Assembly: GCA_039621445.1 (NCBI GenBank)
Contig: CP154956.1
Coordinates: 20,115,295 to 20,179,294, forward strand
Direction: 5' to 3'
Source: Euglena gracilis
Taxonomy: Eukaryota > Euglenida > Euglenophyceae > Euglenales
Length of the DNA stretch: 64,000 nt
The notes below the pieces were generated by a model. The model ran no database searches, had not been told where the DNA came from, and saw only the letters and a program-made list of their open reading frames with translations. Both the position numbers and the translations under genes were made by a program. Positions 51,098-59,948 of this stretch are shown in pieces; position 1 is the stretch's first letter; every line of letters begins with the position of its first letter.

Positions 51098-52993
51098 TGG
51101 TCAAAAAATGCCCCCCCAGCAACATGTCAATTAATCAAAAATGGAATTCAACCCCCCTGGGTAAATCCCCCAAAATTGTCCACACACCCAAAACCCAGGG
51201 CCAATCTGGACCTGAACCAGGCAGAAAAAATTCTGCTGGATTACGAAAAAACTGGGTCAATAAAACGAGTTTGGGATTCAGAATCCCAGCATTTAATCCC
51301 ATGGTTTCTAATTTCGAAACCAGAGGGGGGAACAACAAAATGGAGAATGATCAGCGACTGCAGAGAAATAAATCAGCAGTTTCAAGTAAAACCTTTCAAG
51401 CTGGATCATATCCAGCACATTTTCCCAGTTTTGGAAAAAGGCCACTGGGCAGCAAAAATAGACCTAAAGGATGCCTATTTCCATATTCCATTAAGTCCTG
51501 GCCTAAGGCCATTTTTAAGGCATCAGGTAGGGGGGCAGACCTGGGAATTTCAAACAGGCTGTTTTGGGCTAAATGTAATGCCCCAAATTTTCATGTCAGT
51601 AATGAAGACATTCGAAAAACTGTGGAGAAAAAGGGGCATCCAGGTCTTTATTTACCTGGACGACATTTTACTGGTGGCCCCCACCCAAAACATTTTGCAA
51701 AGTCACCTGAACAGAGTTGTCAAAGATTTGCTGGATTCTGGGTTCAAAATCAATGTGAAAAAGTCTACCCTGCAGCCCACCCAAGTGGTAACCCACCTGG
51801 GTTTTCAACTGAACTTCCAGGAAGGAAAGTTACAAGTGCCCCCCCAGAAAGTCAAAACTATAAAAAAGGAGCTGGGAAAAATCGTGAAAAAAGATTACAT
51901 GTCAAAAAGGCAGTTGGCTGCCATTTTGGGTCAAATAAGATGCAATCTAATGGCCCTGCCCTTTTTAAGGGCTTTTACAGACACCCTGGCAAATTTTTTG
52001 GTGGCAAAGTCCACAGCCCCCTGGGACTCAAAACACCCCATTTCCCAGGAAATCAAGGCCCAATTAAGGGAAATAAAAACTCTATTGGACACCTGGGGGG
52101 GCAGACCCTTCCCCCAAAATGCAACCAGAGAGTTGCACTCAGACAGCAGCACCCATGCCTGGGGGGGGCTGGACATCCACACAGGAGAAATTGTGCAGGA
52201 ATTTTGGAGAAAAGACTCCATTTTACACATCAATGTAAAGGAGCTCAGTGCAGCAATAAACACTGTGAAAAGTTTGAGCAAACCTGGAGAAACAGTTTCT
52301 TTGTCTGTGGACAACCAGGTAATCTACTATTACCTAACAAAAGGTGGGGGCAGAAAAGACCCCTTCAACAAAATGCTAAGACCATTTTTCAAATGGTGCA
52401 TGGAGCACCAAGTAAACCTCCAAGTCAACTGGGTGCCTTCAAAGGAATGCCTAGCAGACCCCATAAGCAGATGGGAAATGGACAGGGGGGATTATTCTTT
52501 AGACCCCCAACTTTTTCAATGGTTAAGACAGCAATTCCAAAATTTCATAAATCTGGAAACAGATTTATTTGCCTCCCCAGGCAACAAAAAACTGCCCAAT
52601 TTTGTGGCCAGGTGGCCCCATTGGGAGGCCACAGCAGTAAATGCACTACAATGTCCACTGGACAACATGGGGGATCTTTATGCAAACCCCCCCTGGTCAA
52701 TAATCCAAACATTTCTGCCCAGATTGAAAATGTTTCCCCAGACCAAAGTTTTGATGGTCACCCCCTACTGGGATTCAGCCACATGGTGGCCCCAATTAAT
52801 AAAAATGAAAGTGCCAGGGACCCCCTGCCTGAAAATGACCCCCTACAGGGGTATGTTCACCAATTGCAGGGGGGAACAAATGCCACCCCCCAGGTGGCCC
52901 CTACTTTGCATGATTTGCTCAGGCAAATTTTGGAGGGGAAACAAATTCAGGTTAAAACCATTGAAGATTTCCTGGGGAGAAACCCCAGTTTAA
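51094..52993 (+). CDS. Family A RT-RNase H-methyltransferase-like polyprotein, A2
   Basis: One frame runs uninterrupted for about 620 codons. RT: entry helix (LNQAEKILLDYEKTGSI), KWRMISDCREIN, motif A KIDLKDAYFHIP (Asp at 51,461), GGQTWEFQTGCFGLN motif B, YLDD at 51,653-51,664. RNase H: ATRELHSDSSTHAWGG near 52,125-52,170, then VSLSVDNQVIYYYLTKGGG and WVPSKECLADPISR. The methyltransferase-like segment has LFASPGNKKLPNF, then YANPPW (52,679-52,696) and VLMVTPYWDSATWWPQL. NPPW fits motif IV of N6-adenine methyltransferases, a domain known in DIRS elements, though whether it is active is unknown. The sequence before 51,119 belongs to the inserted poly-C element, so the true start upstream is lost. 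The end overlaps YR by about 240 bases. Confidence 0.85.
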
Positions 52994-53836
52994 AACGTTA
53001 TCAGAGTGCTTTTGCACTTCTGTGGGTAATTTTGGAACACATGGGGGTGCCCCCCCCTGAAGCCACCACTGACCAAGTGGCTGACGCTTTAATACAATTA
53101 TTCCAATTTTCAAAGGCCCAAGCCCGTAATGCATACAGTGCAATGCTTTTGATTCCTGGGTTTGGTGGACTGAGATTCCACACCCTGTTAACCCCCTACA
53201 AGAGGCTTTGGAACCAAAATCTGGAGAAGTATGGGGCATTTTGGGATCCCCTCCCAATCCTCCTGGGGCTGGCCAAGACCCCTATGCCCACTGATATTTG
53301 TACATTGCGTACCCAGCTGATTTTTTGCTCACGAATTCTCTGTTTATATCGATCCTCTGACTTGGCACAAGTCAAACGAACCACCAGTGTGTTGGGTAGG
53401 GCACCCTACATCAAAATTAAGCGTAAAGGGCAAAAATTTCACAAGTGGGAGAGGGTTGTGTCCATACCCCAGTGTCCCCAAATAAGCCCATTTCATTTAA
53501 TGATGTGTTATGTGGCTGCCACACGTTCATTCGTCAGACCTGGGGCCCCCTCCTAATTTCATTAAAACCCCCCTTCAGAGCCATAAGTGCAGACACTGTT
53601 GCTTCTATCACAAAATATTTTTTGGCCAAACATGGGGTGACTCCCCAGGTGTGGGGGGCCCACTCCACCAGAGGGGCAGGAGTTGGTTTACTGAAAAAAT
53701 TGGGCCTTTCTGCCCAAGAAGTTTGTGAAATTGGCCAGTGGAGGGGGGTGGAGGCTTTTACAGCCCACTATAAACGACTGGGTGCCCAAGGTGCCCTGGA
53801 AAATGCCCTGGCCCCCCTAATTTCAGTGCACAATCT
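52750..53836 (+). pseudogene. Family A tyrosine recombinase, A2, one frameshift
   Basis: It overlaps the end of pol in the -1 frame. The core-binding domain includes LLRQILEGKQIQVKTIEDFL, GRNPSLKRYQSAFALLW and SKAQARNAYSAM. Catalytic residues visible are Arg in LYRSSDLAQ (53,350-53,352), His and Arg in HSTR (53,661-53,672), Trp in GQWRG (53,739-53,741) and Tyr in AHY (53,769-53,771), the full R-H-R-(W)-Y set. The first part is in one frame to 53,556 and the rest is in the next. A1 has five G residues near 53,540 where A2 has four, so a single-base loss explains the break. The upstream two thirds of the large frame at 51,097-52,740 is a shadow of pol. Confidence 0.8.
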
Positions 53837-53839
53837 TGC

Positions 53840-53942
53840 CTCACAAGGGCAAAGTGCGGAGCCCGAGGTGTCTCGTACTCCCTCGAGGAAAACCGGCCAG
53901 GGAGGAAGGGACACCGAGGGCGAAGCACAAAGACCTTGTGAG
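53840..53942 (+). repeat. A2 internal complementary region
   Basis: CTCACAAGGGCAAAGTGCGG..GGTGTC (53,840-53,872) is an exact inverse of the left outer end. The segment from TCGTACTCCCTCGAGG to GACCTTGTGAG (53,873-53,942) is an inverse of the right outer end at 58,788-58,856. The point where they meet marks the circle junction. Confidence 0.9.
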
Positions 53943-54026
53943 CCCGACCCCCCCACCCGTAAAGGAAAATTTGTCTTCAAAAGCCCTCGGTCAGACAGTG
54001 GGGGCCAGGGGGGGAGAGGGGGGGGA

Positions 54027-54198
54027 CTCGGACTCCCACGACAAAGGAAGGGGGAGGAAGGGACCAAGAGGGCGAAGCACAAGAAGATGGTGAGGTCCTG
54101 CTTTCCTTGCCGGCTGTTCTGTTCTGGTGTGTTTGTGCGTGCGCGGGGGGTGCTTCTTACTGCGCCTTTGTTGCCGGAGTTGGCGATGATGAGGCCGC
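54027..54198 (-). repeat. B2 right inverted terminal repeat
   Basis: On the plus strand it reads CTCGGACTCCCACGAC through AGATGGTGAG (outer part), then GTCCTGCTTTCCTTGCCGGC to GTTGCCGGAGTTGGC (inner part). The inner part is the inverse of the left repeat at 58,515-58,611. Confidence 0.85.
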
Positions 54199-54402
54199 GT
54201 CCGACACCTTGGCGAAGCTGAACCGCCGTGGCCCCGCCCCCCCCCTCTCCCATGGTCGCTTGGTGGGGGGCCCCCCCCCGGATGGGGATGGTGGTCTCTT
54301 TCTGTGTTTCTGGGTGGGTGGTTGGGGCTGCTTGGTTGGGGGTCCCTTTTCTGGTTGGGATGTCTTTCTTTTTCTGCTGATTTTTTGGGTGGGAGGGATG
54401 GG

Positions 54403-54502
54403 CTCACCATCTTCTTGTGCTTCGCCCTCTTGGTCCCTTCCTCCCCCTTCCTTTGTCGTGGGAGTCCGAGACCATTCGGGCTCCGCACTGCGAGATGGTG
54501 AG
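54403..54502 (-). repeat. B2 internal complementary region
   Basis: On the plus strand it reads CTCACCATCTTCTTGTGCTT to GGGAGTCCGA, followed by GACCATTCGGGCTCCGCACT to GGTGAG. These mirror the right outer end and the left outer end respectively, joined at the circle junction. Confidence 0.9.
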
Positions 54503-54509
54503 GTACTGT

Positions 54510-55633
54510 GCACCCCCCTTTGGGCCATAATATTTTGAATTTTTGACACGACTCCCAGCCTCAAATAATGAGCTTGGAAGGCACCAAAATTTTTCCACTG
54601 ACCCAGCTGCTGGACTTCTTCCACTTGCAAACCAGCATTTTTCCACCATAAGACCCCAGCCCCTCTGGTGCTGTGGGGTTTCCAGTGGGTGGTGTCCACC
54701 CCCCCCCTCCTGCAGAATTTCTTTGGTTAGGGAATTCACCCTTTCTGATGTCAAAGGTCTTTTACCATCCAAAGACCACAACAAATTATTTTTGTGCCCA
54801 ACCATGTGGGCTGTCCTCTCCACATACTCTTTCAATAAATGCCATGGGCTGATGAGGGGGTGGTGTGGCAAATTCAAAATCTCTTCCCATTTTGGGAATT
54901 GCCACCCTTTCCTTTGCAATAAAATGAAAATTTTTTTTTTTTTTTTACTGATTTTTCGCTGTGTCCTGGCTAAATCAACCCCCCTGTGGAGGGCCAAAAG
55001 CCTCCAACAGATGATGAGTCTGTTTCTGAGCTCTTTCACAGATAGGTCTGAGAGGGGTGTGGAATTCTTCATGATGTTTTCTAGGAAATCAGTGGGGTCC
55101 CAAAAGTGGGCATACTTGCAGACATTGGCATTCCACTTCCTTTTCAATGGAGCCAGAAGGGGTGAAAATCTCAAAGACCCAAACCCTGGGAGTAATAAGG
55201 CTGCTGCATAAGCATTTCGTGCAGTATTGATGCTATGAACAGCAAGATCAAGGATGGCTTCAGCCATCTTGGGGACTGTGCACTGCTGCAGAGGCACCCC
55301 TTTGTGCAATAATTGACCCACCAATGCCCTGAAGGCTGAGTCATATCTTTTGACATTTCCCAGATTTTTTATGTAAGTGTCGATACTGGACATCGAAACT
55401 TCCTGGGATTGTAATATTTGCCTGACACAATCAAGCAGGCCAAATTCCACCTTGGGGGGGGCATCTCCTCCCCCCAGCAGTTGGTGAACAGACCCCATTG
55501 GGGGGGTACTAGCAAAACCTTGCTGCCTGGCTGCCTGATTGACATTAATTGGCGCCACCATGATGTCGAAGCCCAGTGGGGTACAATCAACAGACAAATT
55601 AGGTCTGGGTTTAACATTAATCTCTGAACCCAT
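54510..55633 (-). pseudogene. Family B tyrosine recombinase, B2, one G-run frameshift
   Basis: It opens in the -1 frame relative to the end of pol. Core-binding domain: CVRQILQSQEVSMSSIDTYI, KRYDSAFRALVGQLL, NTARNAYAAALLLPGFGSLRF. Catalytic domain: Arg in ALHRGVDLA (54,983-54,985), then a nine-G run (54,699-54,707) where the frame changes, then HSTR (54,664-54,675), Trp in GQWKNFGAF and Tyr in AHYLRLG (54,565-54,567). All R-H-R-W-Y residues are present. Eight G residues would keep a single frame. B1 has ten at the same place. The enzyme should recombine the circular element DNA with the target. Confidence 0.8.
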
Positions 55634-57250
55634 TGGGGAATGATGCTCCAGGGAGGGTTGGCATAAACTGGGGGAGACCCCTTAAATCTGCCTTCAGAGC
55701 ATCCACCAACAAAGCCCCTTGGTGGGGGTATCGACAAATGAACTTGGGGAATTTTTTGTTGCTGGGTGTGCAAAACATGTCCACCTCTGGGGTGATCTGG
55801 TTTTTGAAAAACTTCAGAATCAGGTGAAAAATGGTCAGGTTCAGGGTATAATCCCCTGGATCTTTTTGCTCCCTGGTCAGGGAGTCTGCCAATTGTTCTT
55901 TTGTGGGAACCCAAACCACCTGCAAGTTGATTTGCCTTTCTTGGCAATGGTACAGAAGGGGTTTTAGGATGGAATTTAAATATGGCTTTTTGCCTCCCCA
56001 TTTTGTCAAATAACTGACTGCCACCTGGCTGTCCACATGAAGAACAATGGTTTGTTTTGGTTTTGCCAAAGCCTTTACAGTTTCCACTGCAGACATCAAT
56101 TCTTTTTGATTGATGTGAAGGACATGCAGGTCCCTCCAGAAATCCTGGATCTTTTGACCAGACTTTTTGTCCAGCCCCCCCCATTGCCAGGTGCTGCTGT
56201 CTGAGAACAGTTCCTGAGAGGCCTGGGATTGAAAGGCTCTGCCCACACCTGGCTGCAAAAACGTTTTTAACTCCACAATTTGATCTTTGACCCCCTGGGG
56301 AATGGTCAGGGTGTGGTCCCAACCCCACTTTGTGTGCAAATCCACCATTTTGCAAAGCTGATCTGTCAGAATTCTGAGAAAAGGCATTGAAACTAAATAG
56401 CTTCTGACCTGCCCTACAATAGAGCTGAGTTTTCTGCAGCTCATCTTTTGTGCTGTCAGCACCTTTCCTAATTCCTTTCTTAGGGATTTTAATTTTTCCT
56501 GTGGAATTTCCAGCTGGCCTTTTTTCAAATTGATCCACTGGCCCAAATGCTTTATTTCTTGTGTTGGTTCCAGACATGATTTGGGGAGGTTTATTCTGAA
56601 ACCTGCCAGCAAAAGATCTTTTTTCATTTCTGCCAAATGCTGGGCTGCTGTCTTTTTGCTGGGGGCTAACAGCAAAATGTCGTCCAGGTAGATGAAAACT
56701 ACCTTTCCTTCCTTCCTCCATTTTCTTTCCCAGACTCTCATGAGAGTCATAAACTTTTGTGGCAGGCTGCTTAACCCAAAGCATGCAGCTTGAAATTGCC
56801 ACGTTTCCCCCCCCCACTTGCATGCAGACATGCTTTTCCAGGCTGCTGTGCAGCTTTAAATGGAAATAAGCATCTTTCAGATCTATTTTTCCACAGAACC
56901 AACCCTTTCTGAGATATGGGAAAATGTTTCCCATGTGTTCCAGTCTGAACTTCTGGGGGGTGAAATGTTGATTTAACTGTCGACAATCTGAAATTAATCT
57001 TTCCTTTGTCTTTCCCCCTTCCTGTTTGGAAATGATAAAATAGGGGACAAAATGTTTTGCTCCCTCTGGGGTGATTTGCCTGGTTGCCCCTGCACATTCG
57101 TATTCCCTCAGAATTTTTTGGGCAGTCATTATTTCTTGGGGAGTTTTGAAGGGAATTTTTAAGGACATCTGAGGGGGGAGGGGAAGATCTGCCCTGACCC
57201 CTTCCCTTATCAGGTTTAATACCTCTGTGCTGGCCCCTGCCTTGACCCAA
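55369..57250 (-). pseudogene. Family B RT-RNase H-methyltransferase-like pol, B2, frame-split
   Basis: The RT entry (HHWVKAGASTEVLNLIREGV) through motif A (KIDLKDAYFHLKL) is in one frame. At a nine-G run (56,809-56,817) coding moves +1 to motif B (GGETWQFQAACFGLS) and YLDD (56,679-56,690). RNase H follows in that frame (LFSDSSTWQWGG, VLHVDSQVAVSYLTK, WVPTKEQLADSLTR). Near 55,675-55,690 a lost base beside a C-run returns coding to the first frame for YANPPW (55,648-55,665) and ASTSWWRQL. The same +1 offset between motifs A and B exists in B1. Confidence 0.8.
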
Positions 57251-58390
57251 TGGTGAATGCTGGCCTGCAGGGCCATGAATGGGGGCACCCCTGGGTGTAA
57301 TGTGTCTGGGGAGTCCACAGGCCCCATCACTGGGGTCCCTTCCCCTGGCTGCCCCATCACTGGGGTCCTGCCTGGCTGCCCCATCACTGGGGTCCTGCCT
57401 GGCTGCCCCATCACTGGGGTCACCTCTGGCCCTGCCATAGGGCTGCCCAAAGACAGGCTTTCCCCCTGATTTTGAAAGATTGGGGAAAGTCTGTGTCTGC
57501 AATGGGGAGGTACATATATAGCTGGGGGGTTTGGCTTGATTACCTTCTGGGGGGGCCCTTGTGTAGCCAATCTTGGGCCTCCCCCCCAAGGGCTGGTGTG
57601 ATCTTGAATGTATTGGCCTCCAATGGCCACTTGATTTTGATTGAAATGGCCTCCATTGGCCTTGAAATCTTGATGCTTCTCCTGGCCTCCATTGGCCTTT
57701 TGCATATAATGGCCTCCATTGGCCTTGATATTTCGATGCTTCCCCTGGCCCCCATTGGCCTCTTGCACATAATGGCCTCCATTGGCCTTCCCCTGAAGGG
57801 GGGGTTGCTTGCCTGGATGTGCAGCTCCTGAGGGGTTTGTGTTTGAGGGAGCTGTGGGGTAAGTTGGACATACCTTTCCCCCATGGGAGCTTCCCAGGTT
57901 TGGACACAGGCTGCCATAGCCTTGCTCCTGGGCCCACTGCCCTCTTGGATGATGGCTTCCATAGCCATGATTCTGGGCCCCAGGCCCTGTCCAATGATGG
58001 CTGCCATAGCCTTGACTTGGATTTGAATCCTTTGGATTGAGGCTGCCATAGCCTTTGCTTTTTCCCCTGAAAGGGGAGGAACTGAGAAAAAGGGGTGGAG
58101 TCTGTTGGACCTGTGATGGTGGTCCCCCTCTGTCGACTCTTCCTGACCACAGTTGTCCATGGTCCATGGCCATCATTGTTAGTGGGGGAGTCTGAAACCT
58201 GGAGTTTTGAAATCTCTGAAGCATTGGGGGGTGGGGGGGTTGCGATGGCCACGGACTGACGAGCTGTTGCCGCCCCTCCAGCTGCTGCAGCTGCTGCTGT
58301 GTCTCCACCTTCCCCAGCTTCAGTTGACTTCTTGGAAGTCCGTTGAAGTTCTTCTTGAAGTTCAAAGGTTCTTTGAAATTCATTCTTCAT
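57250..58390 (-). CDS. Family B gag-like region, B2
   Basis: ATG codons at 58,390 and 58,383 open two overlapping long frames. The first has a Glu/Lys/Gln-rich start, an Ala-rich stretch and NDGHGPWTTVVRKSRQRG. The second has repeats of GYGSHH.. and KANGGHY.Q type, then a fourfold PVMGQPGRT repeat (57,300-57,425) and continues without a stop into RT. A switch from the first to the second frame near 58,080-58,150 would give one gag-RT protein. Repeats arise from the DNA units GGCCTCCATTGGCC and CCCCATCACTGGGGTCCTGC. No capsid or zinc-knuckle signature is visible. Confidence 0.5.
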
Positions 58391-58514
58391 GGAAGTCTCG
58401 TTGTTGATCTTCGAAAGTTGAATTCTTCCGTCAGGTAGTTGAAGTTCCGAAAATTTTCGTCCACTTGAGTCGTAGAAGTAAAATTCTTTCTCCTTGAGGT
58501 CGAAGGGCAGAAAT

Positions 58515-58645
58515 AGGAATCAGCCAACTCCGGCAACAAAAAGCAGTAAGAAGCACCCCCCGCGCACGCACAAACACACCAGAACAGAACAGCCGGCAAG
58601 GAAAGCAGGACCTCACCATCTCGCAGTGCGGAGCCCGAATGGTCC
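58515..58645 (-). repeat. B2 left inverted terminal repeat
   Basis: On the plus strand it runs AGCCAACTCCGGCAACAAA to CTCACCATCTCGCAGTGCGG..GAATGGTC. The outer part matches the internal complementary region exactly, and the inner part is mirrored at 54,098-54,185. Confidence 0.85.
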
Positions 58646-58692
58646 CCCCCCCCCCAGGGGCAAGAAGTCACGTCGCCAAGTCGGAGCAGCAT

Positions 58693-58856
58693 CGTCAGCC
58701 AACTCCGGCGAGGCGGCACTAAGCAGGGACTCCTAACCCAACGCAGCAAACAATCCAAACAACACCGCCGGCGAGCAAGGCATGGCCTCACAAGGTCTTT
58801 GTGCTTCGCCCTCGGTGTCCCTTCCTCCCTGGTCGGTTTTCCTCGAGGGAGTACGA
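58693..58856 (+). repeat. A2 right inverted terminal repeat
   Basis: The inner part (CAGCCAACTCCGGCGAGG to GCATGGCCTCACAA) is the inverse of 49,293-49,392. The outer part, GGTCTTTGTGCTTCGCCCTC to GAGGGAGTACGA, is mirrored in the internal complementary region. Confidence 0.85.
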
Positions 58857-59004
58857 TTGGCGCTCGCTGTCCCTCCACCTCCCCTCCCGGTCTGCCTCTT
58901 GGGAGTGGGAAAGAGGGAGGCAGGCCCAACCACTCCGCAAATTAGAGAATGAGCGACCGACAGGCCAGAGAGAGGGGGGGCGGTTCCAAGGCATGGGAGG
59001 AGTC

Positions 59005-59143
59005 CTCATCGCCGTCAGCTCCGGAAACAGCCAACCCATTTGCAGTAAGAAGCAGCCTCCCGCACCAGAGCAGGGCAGTGGGCAAAGAAAGCAGGACCTC
59101 ACCATCCTGTCCTCCCCCTTCCTGCCTCGTGGGAGTTCGATTG
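59005..59143 (+). repeat. Solo right-end fragment of a family B-like element
   Basis: CATCGCCGTCAGCTCCGG, GCAGTAAGAAGCAGCCTCCC and GAAAGCAGGACCTCACCATC, followed by CCTGCCTCGTGGGAGTTCGA, resemble the B right repeat with many changes. No internal element sequence is attached. Confidence 0.6.
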
Positions 59144-59775
59144 GCCCGTCCAAGTGGTGGGTTTGGTGTCCCCCCTCAAAAGTGAGGCGCTGGGGGAAAA
59201 TGTGAAAATATAGGCCAATCGAGTGAAATATCCAAATGAAACCAGGGGAAAAAATTTCTTCAAGAAAACAACACCACAATCCAGCAGGAGAATAATTGCA
59301 GGCGCAGAAAAAATAACAGGATGTGCACGATGGCAAGCTCGTCGACTGTTAATGAAACAAATGCGAAGCTGTAAACTTCTCTGACAGCAAAACTTGCTGG
59401 GTGAGGAAACGTAAAATCCATTCACAAAAGCAACAAAAAAAACACATCAAGACCAAACAGAACGTGATTCTCACCAAAATTGGTGTAAAATGCAAATGCT
59501 CAATCATCCCAAACATCACCATCGTAAACGTGGTCGCAAACCAAACCCAACAAAGATCTCTTCGCGCTTCAGATCAACTTTAAACAGAAATCCAGTGTCC
59601 AGATAAAATGCGCCATGTATGCCACACTGTGGATTATGAAATATCATCTGTTCAGATATTTTGGGATGTCAAAAAGGATTTGACGGAAAAAATCAGAACA
59701 TTTCCAGATTTGATCTTTCCCCAAGTTCAGCCGCGAAAAGAAAAAAAATCAAAGCAAAGCAAACAAATCATGATC
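59144..59775. other. No feature seen
   Basis: AT-rich sequence without recognisable coding, repeat or TIR signals. Confidence 0.5.
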
Positions 59776-59948
59776 CGCAAAAACCCCCCCCCCCCCCCGC
59801 CCACCCCACCCCCCTCGCCCCCCCGCCACCCCCCCCCCACCCCCCCCCCCCCCCCCGCACCCCCCCCGCCCCCCCCCCCCCCCTTCCCCCCCCCCACCCC
59901 CCCACCTCCCCCCCACCCCCCCTCCCCCCCCCCCCCCCCCCCCCCTAG
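59776..59948. repeat. C-rich low-complexity block
   Basis: About 170 bases of almost pure C on the plus strand, broken by single A, G or T. The Pro-rich and Gly-rich frames across it are not genes. Confidence 0.95.

Larger units (their letters stand above)
54027..58645 (-). mobile_element. DIRS-like retrotransposon B2 (family B), nested in A2
   Basis: Read on the minus strand, it starts GACCATTCGGGCTCCGCAC at 58,645 and ends GTGGGAGTCCGAG at 54,027, 4,619 bases. Family A sequence on both sides joins up when B2 is removed, in the G/C-rich spacer that is uninterrupted in A1 (25,800-25,865). Contents: left repeat, gag-like frames, RT, RNase H, NPPW segment, YR, internal complementary region, right repeat. 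The B2 right and left repeats are closely matched and its YR catalytic residues are all present, so it looks younger than B1. Confidence 0.88.
49263..58856 (+). mobile_element. DIRS-like retrotransposon A2 (family A) with two nested insertions
   Basis: The left end GACACCTCGGGCTCCGCAC is at 49,263 and the right end GAGGGAGTACGA ends at 58,856. Inside are two foreign elements, a 426-bp poly-C element (50,672-51,097) and B2 on the minus strand (54,027-58,645). Without them A2 is about 4,549 bases, against 4,540 in A1. The order is left repeat, gag, pol, YR, internal complementary region (53,840-53,942), spacer holding B2, right repeat. It is the best-preserved family A copy: pol is open from RT to the methyltransferase-like end. 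Confidence 0.85.

Noticed and set aside
51097-52740. First two thirds of an 819-codon plus-strand frame
   Set aside because: It is the out-of-frame shadow of the RT-RNase H frame. Only the part after about 52,745 has recombinase residues.
55670-56808. Middle of a 1,004-codon minus-strand frame
   Set aside because: Between the G-run and the NPPW segment the real RT and RNase H motifs are in another frame. This stretch is a shadow.
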